Shown here: positions 10,303 to 18,027 of the stretch, piece by piece
Layout of the letters: the number at the start of each line of letters is the position of its first letter
Position numbering within the stretch: position 1 is the stretch's first letter
Made by a program: the position numbers and the translations under genes
Assembly (NCBI RefSeq): GCF_000611675.1
Contig: NZ_JATV01000002.1
Span: 124,001-188,000 of the forward strand
Reading direction: 5' to 3'
DNA length: 64,000 nucleotides
Origin: Flavobacterium succinicans LMG 10402
Lineage (GTDB): Bacteria > Bacteroidota > Bacteroidia > Flavobacteriales > Flavobacteriaceae
Notes under the pieces: model-generated
The model's input: the letters and a program-made list of their open reading frames with translations, nothing else
Databases searched by the model: none
Told to the model about the DNA's origin: nothing

Positions 10303-10778
10303 TGAATAACACTTATAACTTAACAGGAAACGCAGGAGAATATTTTGTTTGTTCAGAGTTAAGCAAACTCAATATATTGCCTCTATTAACACCCAAAAAC
10401 AATCCTTTGTTTGATATTATTGCTACTAATCATGATGGTTCAAAACACGTTGCGATACAAGTTAAAACAATGGGTTTGAAAAACGAACAAGGTTGGAAGT
10501 TAAGCACGGGCATTACTACAAGAAAAAACAATCCTAATTTGTTTTTAGCATTAGTCAACCTAAAAGTAAATGCGCCAAATGAGTTTTATATATATCAATA
10601 CGATGATTTTGTAAATCGTGTAAATGAAGTTTATATTAGTTATATCGAAAAACCTCACTCCAGAACAAAAGAACCCAAAAAAGATGTAAAATTTAGATGG
10701 TTCAACTTTTCAGACTTCAACGAAGATGATAAATCAAGAAAAAATGATTGGTCCCTAATAATTAATAACCTTATATGA
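10302..10778 (+). CDS. PD-(D/E)XK nuclease-fold protein
   Basis: The 158-residue protein has the small-nuclease pattern: an early helix with Glu (AGEYFVCSEL), then NPLFDIIAT and a strand ending VAIQVKT, giving the E...D...QxK layout of Holliday-junction-resolvase-like and restriction-like folds. This suggests a DNA-cleaving or DNA-binding accessory. It is coupled by one-base overlap to the HNH gene and shares 4 bp with the next gene. It could also be an immunity or sensor domain with an inactive nuclease core; the essential residues nevertheless appear present. Confidence 0.6.
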   Translation: MNNTYNLTGNAGEYFVCSELSKLNILPLLTPKNNPLFDIIATNHDGSKHVAIQVKTMGLKNEQGWKLSTGITTRKNNPNLFLALVNLKVNAPNEFYIYQYDDFVNRVNEVYISYIEKPHSRTKEPKKDVKFRWFNFSDFNEDDKSRKNDWSLIINNLI

Positions 10779-11329
10779 ATTTCGATCATAATACTTTCTT
10801 CAATAGCATTTCAGCAATTTGCGTAATCATTGCAACATTATTTACTTATAAAAACTATTTGTTTTTTAAAACGTTAGAAAATGAAAACCATTTTTATAAA
10901 TACAAAATGGAATCCGCTCAGAAACTATTAGTTGCTTCAATGAGTTTGATTAGTCACTTCCAAGATATTATAGATGAATCTTTTAACTTAAAAGCAAGTA
11001 ACTCGTTCGATGAAGAAGCAAACAAAATTATTGATAACAAAATAGATTTTCAATTTGATGAGTTTAGAAAATCAGTTATTGAGAATAGCTTATTTCTTCC
11101 TCAAAATATAATTGATGAAATTGAAGCTTTTTATGAAATGTTTTTCGAAGAAACTAATTTTGTCAAAGGCTCAAAAGAAGAAATCAATGACTATTTTGAT
11201 AATTTTTTGGATAAAATAGAATCTATAGCAGAACTAATTAGACACGACTTAGGTGTTGAAAATTTAAATATCAAATTGAAGAAAAGACTAAAAGTAAACA
11301 CTAAATTTTTAGCAAGTATTTCCAGATAG
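10775..11329 (+). CDS. Membrane-anchored helical protein, last gene of the defence operon
   Basis: The 184-residue product has one N-terminal hydrophobic helix (about residues 10-32, ISAICVIIATLFTYKNYLFF) followed by a long charged helical region. No recognised domain. It overlaps the previous gene by 4 bp (ATGA) and ends the operon. A membrane-tethered terminal gene could be an effector, a sensor or an anchor for the nuclease complex; the sequence does not decide between these. Confidence 0.65.
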   Translation: MNFDHNTFFNSISAICVIIATLFTYKNYLFFKTLENENHFYKYKMESAQKLLVASMSLISHFQDIIDESFNLKASNSFDEEANKIIDNKIDFQFDEFRKSVIENSLFLPQNIIDEIEAFYEMFFEETNFVKGSKEEINDYFDNFLDKIESIAELIRHDLGVENLNIKLKKRLKVNTKFLASISR

Positions 11330-11330
11330 T

Positions 11331-11350
11331 GGATTTGTAATCCCTGCTCC
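11331..11350. repeat. GGATTTGnAATCC-type short repeat
   Basis: GGATTTGTAATCC is a short palindrome followed by CTGCTCCC. Better copies (GGATTTGCAATCCGTGCCC) occur at about 15050-15070 and 20340-20410. Its role is unknown. Confidence 0.5.
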
Positions 11351-11412
11351 CAATGTAAAAAAAGCAATATTCGATTCAAACTAGCTTAACAAATTTGAAT
11401 GTTATATTGCCC

Positions 11413-11437
11413 TGTACAGACAGTTCGCGAACTGTAC
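11413..11437. repeat. Palindrome family GGACA..CGCG..TGTCC, copy 2
   Basis: The core ACAGTTCGCGAACTGT is a perfect 16-bp palindrome flanked by GTAC on both sides. Compared with the copy at 1393 both arms have changed together (GGT/ACC to GTT/AAC), which keeps the pairing. Confidence 0.8.
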
Positions 11438-11515
11438 TAATTAATATGAAGCATATTTCTCAAAAATGTTTTTTTTCGCTCCTACTTGAATGATCTAGAA
11501 ACAACCTTATAATAA

Positions 11516-11553
11516 AAAAGTGTAGCACTTAGAATAAGCGCTACACTTCTTTT
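11516..11553. terminator. Bidirectional hairpin terminator
   Basis: Stem AAGTGTAGC / GCTACACTT with a short loop, flanked by A and T runs on either side. It lies between the end of the plus-strand defence operon and the end of the minus-strand small gene, so it can serve both. Confidence 0.75.
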
Positions 11554-11570
11554 GAATTACAACAAAGAAA

Positions 11571-11744
11571 TTATTTTTCTTTGCGAACGCCTTTAAAAGG
11601 AGTACCATCTTGCTTAACATCCATAAAACGACCAGTGTTAGCATCACGCTTAACCCATTGCTCGGTTGTTGGATTATAAGTCTGACTTCTTTCTTTCACT
11701 GCACCATTGCGATGTCCGTCTCCCGGTGTACCATTTTTGGCCAT
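11571..11744 (-). CDS. Small conserved basic protein of unknown function
   Basis: A 57-residue protein beginning MAKNGTPGDGHRNGAVKERS and ending in a DTNTGRF/GTPFKGVRKEK-like tail. Similar small proteins are common as hypothetical genes in bacteria, often near toxin-antitoxin or defence genes. The ATG at 11744 is preferred over an upstream TTG at 11768 because the family-like sequence starts there. Highly charged, no membrane segment, no known motif. A convergent terminator lies just downstream. Confidence 0.7.
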   Translation of the reverse strand: MAKNGTPGDGHRNGAVKERSQTYNPTTEQWVKRDANTGRFMDVKQDGTPFKGVRKEK

Positions 11745-11891
11745 AGCTTTCAGATTTACTGCAATCAAACCATTTAATACTGAGGTGTTTGATCAAATAC
11801 CCAAGGAATAATTAGGTAATAAATAGAATTCTATTACTTTTGCAGCTGAAATAAATACCGTCCAAAGTTTTAATTTCAACCGACCGAAGCG

Positions 11892-12443
11892 CTATTCCTG
11901 TTTGCTTCGGTTATTTTTTATACTTTCCTCATACTGTTTGATAGTATCAATGCCAGCTATTAACTTACTGTCTTTTGCTTTCACTTCTTGTATAAAAGCA
12001 TCGCATTCTTTTTCACTCAAGACACCTTTATAATAGGCTTCTAGTAGAATGTCCATAGTAGTCAAATAAACAATACCAAAATAATCACAATAGCTCTTAA
12101 TATCCTTTAAATTACTACTGGCTATATAATCTTTTGTGTGTTTAGCTACAGCCATACAAGCTGCCTCTCCATCTCCCATCGTAGCTTTTAAACGAGCATA
12201 CTCAATTAGTATAGCTTTATCGACTGGAAAAGGAAGTACTTCAATCATTGACCACTCTATAAAATTATCCAACGCTACGATACTTTTTTTCCGTTTGTTC
12301 AATTCGTCTTTTACTTTATCCAAAATAACAAATCGATTGGGAAAAATTTTAGGCAAAAGCAACTGATGCCCCGCTTTAGTAAAATGAATGATTACATCAC
12401 AATCCAATAATATCCTAGGTCCTATATTAGTTTTCTTCCCCAT
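11892..12443 (-). CDS. PIN-like domain protein, probable toxin
   Basis: The protein (183 residues from the third Met of an ATGATGATG cluster) starts with the PIN-type strand ILLDCDVIIHF carrying an acidic residue, has a central VILDKVKDEL helix and a second acidic set in MGDGEAACMAVAK, as in VapC/DUF3368-type RNases. It overlaps the end of the ImmA/IrrE gene and is the last gene of a three-gene operon. By analogy it would be an RNase toxin, with the XRE and protease partners acting as antitoxin and regulator. The start is uncertain; an upstream Met at 12467 would extend the overlap. Confidence 0.75.
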   Translation of the reverse strand: MGKKTNIGPRILLDCDVIIHFTKAGHQLLLPKIFPNRFVILDKVKDELNKRKKSIVALDNFIEWSMIEVLPFPVDKAILIEYARLKATMGDGEAACMAVAKHTKDYIASSNLKDIKSYCDYFGIVYLTTMDILLEAYYKGVLSEKECDAFIQEVKAKDSKLIAGIDTIKQYEESIKNNRSKQE

Positions 12444-13170
12444 CATCATTAAATTTTGGATCATCAATATCGAATCCTATATCCAACATCAAAGAATGAT
12501 AATGACTTTCAGAAATTGTTTCTGAATCAAATAATGCTCTAACCTTTATTCCATAATCACCTACTACTTTCTCTTCATCACTTCTTACATAAAGTGCGTT
12601 TGAGTAACCGTGCTCAACAGCGCTTTTAATGACGCCTTTTAAGTAAGGTTTGTAATCTTCATAATGAATGTATTTGCCTTTACTTAATCGAACCAAAAGA
12701 GCAGCTCTTGAAACACCAAAATACTGCTCCATTTTTATAAGAGTAGCCAATGAAAGTGTTTCTCCCCACCCCAATTCCTTTTCTGGAATCTGTTTAATCA
12801 ATGCAGCCTCAGGCATTAAAAAATAGGAACTAAAAATATCTGCATTATACTCTTCTCTATCCCTTTTATCAAATTGACCAGCATTACACATTTGAAAATT
12901 AAAATGATCTTGAATAAACAAGTGATACAACTCATGTCCTATGGTGAAATTTTGCCTTCCTACTGGCAACGCCGAATTAATCAACATAAATAAACTGTCA
13001 TTGGTTTTAAGTGCCATACCAGAAAACGCACTCTCCAAAGGCTTGTAAACGGTCAAAACACCTAAAGTCAATAATAGCTTTTCCAAATCAATTGAGGAAT
13101 CAGTTCCCAATCCTAATTCTCTTCGGAATTTATTGGCTCGAGCTTCTAAAACTTTCTCATTTAATGCCAT
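12427..13170 (-). CDS. ImmA/IrrE-family metallopeptidase
   Basis: A 247-residue COG2856-type zinc protease. The motif GHELYHLF (HExxH) lies near residue 78, and a third metal-ligand candidate is the Glu in EEYNADIFSSYFLMP near residue 106, as in ImmA and IrrE. The C-terminal ~80 residues are a separate domain. Such enzymes typically cleave or regulate a partner XRE protein; here that partner is encoded immediately upstream with a 14-bp overlap. Confidence 0.9.
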   Translation of the reverse strand: MALNEKVLEARANKFRRELGLGTDSSIDLEKLLLTLGVLTVYKPLESAFSGMALKTNDSLFMLINSALPVGRQNFTIGHELYHLFIQDHFNFQMCNAGQFDKRDREEYNADIFSSYFLMPEAALIKQIPEKELGWGETLSLATLIKMEQYFGVSRAALLVRLSKGKYIHYEDYKPYLKGVIKSAVEHGYSNALYVRSDEEKVVGDYGIKVRALFDSETISESHYHSLMLDIGFDIDDPKFNDDGEEN

Positions 13171-13498
13171 GATACAATCGGTTTATCTTAATATAATTCT
13201 TTACAATTTTTCCAAAATCCGAAAGCTTTTCCATATCACTTGCTGTGACAGAATCTTTTCGAAAGGCAAATACAACTTCAGCCATAGCTTCCTCAACGGT
13301 TTCACTAAAAAAAATAGCTAATTCTACACCAAACAAATCCGATAATTTTTCTAAAATTGCTAACGGTACCTCTCTTTCATCATTTTCATAAAAACTTATC
13401 ATTTCCCTTTTCACATCAAGAAAACTAGCTAGTTTTTCTTGTGTATATCCATATCTTTCACGCAATCCTTTTATTACCAATCCTGTAGTGGCTTCCAT
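13157..13498 (-). CDS. XRE-family transcriptional regulator / antitoxin
   Basis: The 113-residue protein has a helix-turn-helix at residues 9-60 (LRERYGYTQEKLASFLDVKR, then ISFYENDER), the classic Cro/C1 pattern. It is the first gene of the minus-strand operon, so it most likely represses its own promoter in the 13499-13560 region and is the target of the ImmA/IrrE protease encoded next. The combination matches the known Xre-COG2856-PIN association. Confidence 0.88.
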   Translation of the reverse strand: MEATTGLVIKGLRERYGYTQEKLASFLDVKREMISFYENDEREVPLAILEKLSDLFGVELAIFFSETVEEAMAEVVFAFRKDSVTASDMEKLSDFGKIVKNYIKINRLYHGIK

Positions 13499-13640
13499 AT
13501 TTTTGTGAGTTTTGATTTAACTGTTTTCTATTAAGGATCAATTATTTGTTACAAAAATACACATTTCATTCTAATTAAACAAAATTGTACAAAATAGAAA
13601 TAAATTAATTCGCCAATTAAGTAGTTATCCCATCCCGTAA

Positions 13641-13660
13641 GGACAGCTCGCAAGCTATCC
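13641..13660. repeat. Palindrome family GGACA..CGCG..TGTCC, copy 3 (degenerate)
   Basis: GGACAGCTCGCAAGCTATCC, an imperfect copy with the CGCG centre altered to CGCA and one arm mismatch, preceded by CCCGTAA. It sits between the divergent XRE and EEP genes. Confidence 0.7.
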
Positions 13661-13752
13661 CCATTCCAAACCACAACACTTATTTAACACTCAAGCATTC
13701 AACCTATTAAATAAAATTCCTATCTTTAAATTCAAACCCAAAGCACAAAACA

Positions 13753-14715
13753 ATGGATACGATTGAAGATAAATTACCAGTGGATGTAGCAGCCAATCTC
13801 AAAGAACTAAAAGAAGATTTAGACCTAAAAATACCACCCAAAAAACTAGAAAAAAACCTACTCATTGCCACTTGGAACATTAGAGCATTTGGTGACATCA
13901 CCCGCAAATGGACATCCGCTCCTACCGACAGTCCCAAAAGAGATTTACATTCCTTGGTGTGCATAGCCGAGATCATCAAACGATTTGATGTGATAGCAGT
14001 CCAGGAAGTAAAAGCCAATCTCAAAGGTCTACGCGATGTGCTGAAAGTCCTAGGTTCAGATTGGTCTTTAATCCTAACAGACGTAAATCAAGGCGATGTC
14101 GGCAATGGCGAACGTATGGCTTATCTCTTTGATACCCGTCGCGTAAACCTTTCCGGTCTAGCCTGCGAACTAGTAGTTCCAGACGAATGGACAAAAACCA
14201 TCAACAAAGGAATGCTCGACAAACAATTTGTGCGTTCCCCTTATGCGGTGAGCTTTAGAGCACAAAACCAAACCTTTATTCTAGTAACCTTACACATCCT
14301 TTTCGGTAATACCTCGAGCGACCGCATCACCGAGCTTAAAGGCATCGCAAAATGGTTGGCCAGTTGGGCAGACGACATCAACGTCTACCACCAAAACCTA
14401 ATCGCCTTAGGAGATTTCAACATTGACAAACGCGGAGACTTACTAAACCAAACCTTTATATCCGAGGGATTGTATATCCCACCTGCTTTACAAAACGACA
14501 AAGTAACCCGTTCCATCTTCGATGAAACCAAATACTATGACCAAATCGCTTGGTTCCAAAACAGCAACAAGAAAAACAACCTATCATTAGAATTCATAAC
14601 AGGCGGCAATTACGACTTCCTCAAAACCGCCCTATCCAACCGTGGCCTCACCAAACAAGCCCTTTCCTTCATGCTATCCGACCACTACCCCCTCTGGGCA
14701 GAATTCAAACTATAA
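13753..14715 (+). CDS. Endonuclease/exonuclease/phosphatase (EEP) family protein
   Basis: A 320-residue protein with the EEP/DNase-I-like motif order: LLIATWNIRAFG near residue 38 (first Asn), FDVIAVQEVK near residue 77 (metal-binding Glu), LVTLHI near 180, ALGDFNID near 222 (Asp-x-Asn), and the terminal SDHYPLWAEF (Asp-His). All expected catalytic residues are present. No signal peptide, so it acts in the cytoplasm. It stands alone and its substrate (DNA, RNA or phosphoester) cannot be deduced. A REP-like palindrome follows its stop. Confidence 0.88.
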   Translation: MDTIEDKLPVDVAANLKELKEDLDLKIPPKKLEKNLLIATWNIRAFGDITRKWTSAPTDSPKRDLHSLVCIAEIIKRFDVIAVQEVKANLKGLRDVLKVLGSDWSLILTDVNQGDVGNGERMAYLFDTRRVNLSGLACELVVPDEWTKTINKGMLDKQFVRSPYAVSFRAQNQTFILVTLHILFGNTSSDRITELKGIAKWLASWADDINVYHQNLIALGDFNIDKRGDLLNQTFISEGLYIPPALQNDKVTRSIFDETKYYDQIAWFQNSNKKNNLSLEFITGGNYDFLKTALSNRGLTKQALSFMLSDHYPLWAEFKL

Positions 14716-14723
14716 TCCCGTAC

Positions 14724-14743
14724 GGACAGGTCGCGACCTGTCC
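14724..14743. repeat. Palindrome family GGACA..CGCG..TGTCC, copy 4
   Basis: Identical to copy 1 including the preceding CCCGTAC and following CAATTC, and placed 9 bp after a stop codon just as copy 1 is. Perfect 20-bp palindrome. Confidence 0.85.
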
Positions 14744-14890
14744 CAATTCATCATTCCGAATCCCCATTCCCCATCCCGAATCCCATTCCTCATCTCTCCT
14801 ATTGAATAAATGCTTCAACAATAAAAAAAGTACTGTATCTTTGAAATAAAGGAAACAAAACCAGTCTAGGGAGATAAACACAAAATAAGT

Positions 14891-15040
14891 ATGCCCGAAA
14901 TAAGCAACGATAAAACTATTTTTTCAATACTAGAAGTAACCAATAGTATAAAAAAAACGCTGGAAAAAAGGTACACCAATACCTATTGGATTAAGACTGA
15001 AATGAACAAACTAAACCATTACAGCCACTCGGGTCATTGC
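14891..15040 (+). pseudogene. xseA: Truncated xseA: N-terminal fragment of exonuclease VII large subunit
   Basis: The first 50 residues (FSILEVTNSIKKTLEKRY, then WIKTEMNKLNHYSHSGHC) match the OB-fold N-terminus that I recognise from flavobacterial XseA, where the sequence continues with YPDL. Here homology stops right after SGHC and the frame runs into the repeat GGATTTGCAATCC, ending at 15082. A full XseA is about 400 or more residues, so this is a remnant rather than a working nuclease. An intact copy probably lies elsewhere in the genome. Confidence 0.7.
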
Positions 15041-15046
15041 CCCGAT

Positions 15047-15097
15047 AACGCGGATTTGCAATCCGTGCCCTCAGTGATATAACAACTGAAATTAAAT
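15047..15097. repeat. Short repeat GGATTTGCAATCC...CAGTGATATAACAACTG
   Basis: This segment recurs with few changes at 20340-20385, including TTTGCAATCC, CCCTCAGTGATATAACAACT and GAAATT. It forms the break point of the xseA fragment. Confidence 0.7.
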
Positions 15098-15150
15098 CCT
15101 AAAAAATCTCCTAAATTTGATTAACAAATAGCATATAATTAGGGCTGTAC

Positions 15151-15170
15151 GGACAACTCGCGAGTTGTCT
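15151..15170. repeat. Palindrome family GGACA..CGCG..TGTCC, copy 5
   Basis: GGACAACTCGCGAGTTGTCT, with arms changed to AACT/AGTT relative to copies 1 and 4 but still complementary. Preceded by CTGTAC. Confidence 0.8.
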
Positions 15171-15343
15171 ACTGCTATCGTGCTATAGTGAAGCAATATT
15201 GTTTTTTTTGGACAAAGGCATTAACCCAACTCAATCTACAGTTATGTCGCTTCCCCATCACTCAACAGAAAACCGATAACCGATAACTGCCTCCGTTAAT
15301 AACTATTTCCCCTCATTTCCACACAAGCAATAACTATCTTCTC

Positions 15344-15381
15344 TAATTTTGCAAAATGAAATACCGTCATAGGGTATTTCA
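15344..15381 (+). promoter_or_regulatory. umuD promoter -7 box with overlapping operator-like palindrome
   Basis: TAATTTTG (15344-15351) matches the Bacteroidetes -7 consensus TAnnTTTG. Directly after it, TGAAATACC (15357-15365) and GGTATTTCA (15373-15381) form a perfect 9-bp inverted repeat with a 7-bp spacer, spanning the expected transcription start. That position suits a repressor operator for damage-inducible umuDC. The repressor is not identified. Confidence 0.6.
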
Positions 15382-15402
15382 AAATTGAAAAACTATAGGG
15401 AA

Positions 15403-15852
15403 ATGAAACTTCGTAAACTGCAAAATACCACCACACTCGAATTCTACACCGCAGATTTAACCACAGAGTTAGAAATTCCATTTATGGACACAGGCATCAG
15501 TGCTGGGTTTCCATCCCCAGCAGATGATTTCTTAGAACTCAGTATAGACCTCAATAAACATCTAATCAAGCACAAAGACAGTACCTTTTTTGCAAAAGTC
15601 AAAGGGCATTCTATGAAGAATGCAGGTATCTTCGATGGTGATTTGCTAGTTATAGACAAAAGTTTGGCACCCCAAGACGGCAAAATTGCCATTTGCCAAA
15701 TTGATGGAGAATTCACCGTAAAGCGCATCAAAATAGAAAAAGACATTGTTTGGCTTATTGCCGAAAACGAAGACTATGAACCTATCAAAGTCACCCCCGA
15801 GAACGAACTCATGATCTGGGGCATCGTCATTCACAGCATCAAATCTTTTTAA
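15403..15852 (+). CDS. umuD: UmuD-like S24-family protein (translesion synthesis)
   Basis: The S24 peptidase core is clear: the cleavage-region-like AGFPSPADDF, the catalytic Ser in GHSMKNAGIFDGDLLVID, and the catalytic Lys in DGEFTVKRIKI. UmuD cleaves itself after DNA damage and then joins UmuC as DNA polymerase V. The ATG at 15403, preceded by TAGGGA, is preferred to a TTG at 15385. There is no helix-turn-helix domain, so it is not LexA. umuC follows 149 bp downstream. Confidence 0.9.
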   Translation: MKLRKLQNTTTLEFYTADLTTELEIPFMDTGISAGFPSPADDFLELSIDLNKHLIKHKDSTFFAKVKGHSMKNAGIFDGDLLVIDKSLAPQDGKIAICQIDGEFTVKRIKIEKDIVWLIAENEDYEPIKVTPENELMIWGIVIHSIKSF

Positions 15853-15854
15853 TT

Positions 15855-15887
15855 CCCCTCTCGAGGGGTGCCCGAAGGGTGGGGTGG
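15855..15887. repeat. G/C-rich short palindromic repeat
   Basis: CCCCTCTCGAGGGG followed by TGCCCGAAGGGTGGGGTGG. Related G-rich repeats occur inside moaE, inside valS and near 49680-49780. Confidence 0.6.
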
Positions 15888-16001
15888 TTTTTCATAACAT
15901 AGCATCGCCAACATAAAAGTAGTTACGATTAAACAACATTAAACCTTTTAAACATCAACTCAAACCCAACACCCAATACCCAATACCCAATACCCAAAAA
16001 A

Positions 16002-17264
16002 ATGTACGCCCTAGTCGACTGCAATAATTTCTACGCATCTTGCCAACGCGTTTTTGAACCCCACTTAATTGGTAAACCAGTAGTAATACTGTCCAATAAC
16101 GATGGGTGTGTTATCGCGCGTTCAAATGAAGCTAAAGCATTAGGCATACCGATGGGAGCACCTGCATTCGAATACAAAAAGCTCTTTGAGGAACAAAAAG
16201 TATTTATCTATTCCTCTAACTATGCGTTGTATGGAGATATGAGCAGTAGGGTAATGAATATTTTGTCTACGTATACACCAGAGATCGAGATATACAGTAT
16301 CGATGAAGCCTTTTTAAAATTCAAAGGCTTCGACCTTTACAATTTAGAAGAGTATGGTATTCAAATCCAACGCACCGTAACCAAGAACACAGGCATTCCC
16401 ATCAGTGTGGGATTCGCCCCAACTAAAGCCTTGGCCAAAGTAGCCAATAAGATTGCTAAGAAGTTCCCAGAACGCACCAAAAGCGTCTATGTCATAGATA
16501 CTGAAGAAAAAAGAATCAAAGCCTTGAAATGGACAAAAATTGAGGACGTTTGGGGGATTGGTAGAAAACACACCAAACGATTACAAGCCAAGAAGATTTT
16601 CACTGCATATCAATTTACTCAACTCCCTGATGATTGGGTACGTAAAGAAATGGCGGTAGTAGGGTTGAGGTTAAAACACGAATTGGAAGGCAAACCTACT
16701 TTAAATCTGGAAATACCCAAAAGCAAAAAGATGATCGCCACGACACGTTCGTTCGAAAAGCCAATGACCAAATTGGAAGATATGGCAGAACGGGTAGCTA
16801 CCTTTACCGCATCTTGCGCACAAAAATTACGCAAACAAAACAGCCATTGCAATATGATTATGGTCTTTGTTCATACAAACTATTTCCGCCAAGACCAACC
16901 CCAATATTCCCGAAACATTGTTATCAAAACCGATTTCCCAACTAACTCCACTATTGAGTTAAACCATTACGCTCAAATAGGATTAAAAGCCATTTTCAAA
17001 GAAGGCTACCACTACAAAAAAGCTAGTGTAATCGTAATGGGACTTACCCCAAACAGCGAAACCCAACTTTCCTTATTCAACACCAGCAACCCAAAGCACC
17101 AACCTTTAATGAGCGTCATCGACAAACTCAACCAATCTTACGGCACCAATAAAATCAAATTCGCCACACAATCCCTTGGCCGCCAATGGAAAATGAAACA
17201 AGAAAAACTTTCTCCTTGTTTCACCACCAAAATAAAAGAAATAATTACTATTAAAGCTGAATAA
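16002..17264 (+). CDS. umuC: UmuC-like Y-family DNA polymerase
   Basis: A 420-residue error-prone polymerase. The N-terminus MYALVDCNNFYASCQRVF contains the first catalytic Asp, and YSIDEAFL near residue 100 supplies the second acidic pair. The thumb helix-hairpin-helix region (DVWGIGRKHTKRLQ) and little-finger domain follow, with a C-terminal tail. Together with the upstream UmuD-like protein it forms the damage-tolerance polymerase. An ACCCAAT microsatellite (15967-15998) fills the leader just before the start. Confidence 0.93.
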   Translation: MYALVDCNNFYASCQRVFEPHLIGKPVVILSNNDGCVIARSNEAKALGIPMGAPAFEYKKLFEEQKVFIYSSNYALYGDMSSRVMNILSTYTPEIEIYSIDEAFLKFKGFDLYNLEEYGIQIQRTVTKNTGIPISVGFAPTKALAKVANKIAKKFPERTKSVYVIDTEEKRIKALKWTKIEDVWGIGRKHTKRLQAKKIFTAYQFTQLPDDWVRKEMAVVGLRLKHELEGKPTLNLEIPKSKKMIATTRSFEKPMTKLEDMAERVATFTASCAQKLRKQNSHCNMIMVFVHTNYFRQDQPQYSRNIVIKTDFPTNSTIELNHYAQIGLKAIFKEGYHYKKASVIVMGLTPNSETQLSLFNTSNPKHQPLMSVIDKLNQSYGTNKIKFATQSLGRQWKMKQEKLSPCFTTKIKEIITIKAE

Positions 17265-17415
17265 TGCAATAAAAATAGCATATATTTGGAAAGTAAAAGC
17301 TTACAAACTTTTATAAAACAACACTGTTTTAGGAGTATATGCGATGGTTTGTAGCGGCTATACGCTAGTTGGGAGAAATTTAACACGAAAATCGAAGTAA
17401 ACAGAACATTATCAT

Positions 17416-18027
17416 ATGAAGTTATTAGGCAAAAATGAACTGAATACATATCTTGACAAAGAAAGTATTTGGACACCTAAAAGATTAGTAAATAAATTAG
17501 ACTATATTTCAGGAATTACTCCATTTGACGAACTGCTCAATGGCAAATTATTTACAGAAGTTGTAGCGCTAATTAACCTGAGATTTAGACCTAAAGGTTT
17601 ACAGATAGAAATTATGAAAGGAATAAGTTATTATTCTGTAGGTATTTTAGAATCGAACATTTTAAGTGTAAACTTGGATGGGCAAAGTCAGCTATCTGAA
17701 CAGAAAAATAAATCAGTAATTGGAAGAGCAATTGTAGGAGGATTAATTTTAGGGCCTGTTGGAGCAATTGTTGGTGGAATGACTGGAATTGGACAAAAGC
17801 AAGTTGCTACAAATATGGCGGAAAACATATTAAGTATAAGTTATTTAGAAAATAAAATTGAGAAAATACTACTTTTCTCGTGTAAGAACAAACACAGAAA
17901 AGAAGTGGATTTTTTCATCTTAAAAAATTATAAAAGTAAATTTCAAATAACCCACTCTTCAAATATCAAGCCCATTATAAATAATGAAAATGATAATATT
18001 GAAAAACTCGAAAAATTATTTCAATGA
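17416..18027 (+). CDS. Glycine-zipper protein whose C-terminal SHOCT motif is cut by a frameshift
   Basis: The 203-residue product has a mixed N-terminal domain, a glycine-rich segment at about residues 114-136 (GRAIVGGLILGPVGAIVGGM) typical of glycine zippers, and a C-terminus ending NIEKLEKLFQ. The short frame that begins in the overlapping ATG (18024) reads MKEKGLISDEEFVSLKNNLI, the rest of a SHOCT motif. The two pieces would form one normal SHOCT domain if one base were restored at about 18023. So the gene is either frameshifted or read by an ATGA-type coupling. Confidence 0.7.
   Translation: MKLLGKNELNTYLDKESIWTPKRLVNKLDYISGITPFDELLNGKLFTEVVALINLRFRPKGLQIEIMKGISYYSVGILESNILSVNLDGQSQLSEQKNKSVIGRAIVGGLILGPVGAIVGGMTGIGQKQVATNMAENILSISYLENKIEKILLFSCKNKHRKEVDFFILKNYKSKFQITHSSNIKPIINNENDNIEKLEKLFQ

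Noticed and set aside
14550..14849. 99-aa plus-strand frame overlapping the EEP gene end
   Set aside because: It is an out-of-frame shadow of the EEP gene and then runs through the palindrome and low-complexity DNA.
15403..15852. LexA
   Set aside because: The protein has the S24 domain but no DNA-binding domain, and it precedes umuC; UmuD is the correct reading.
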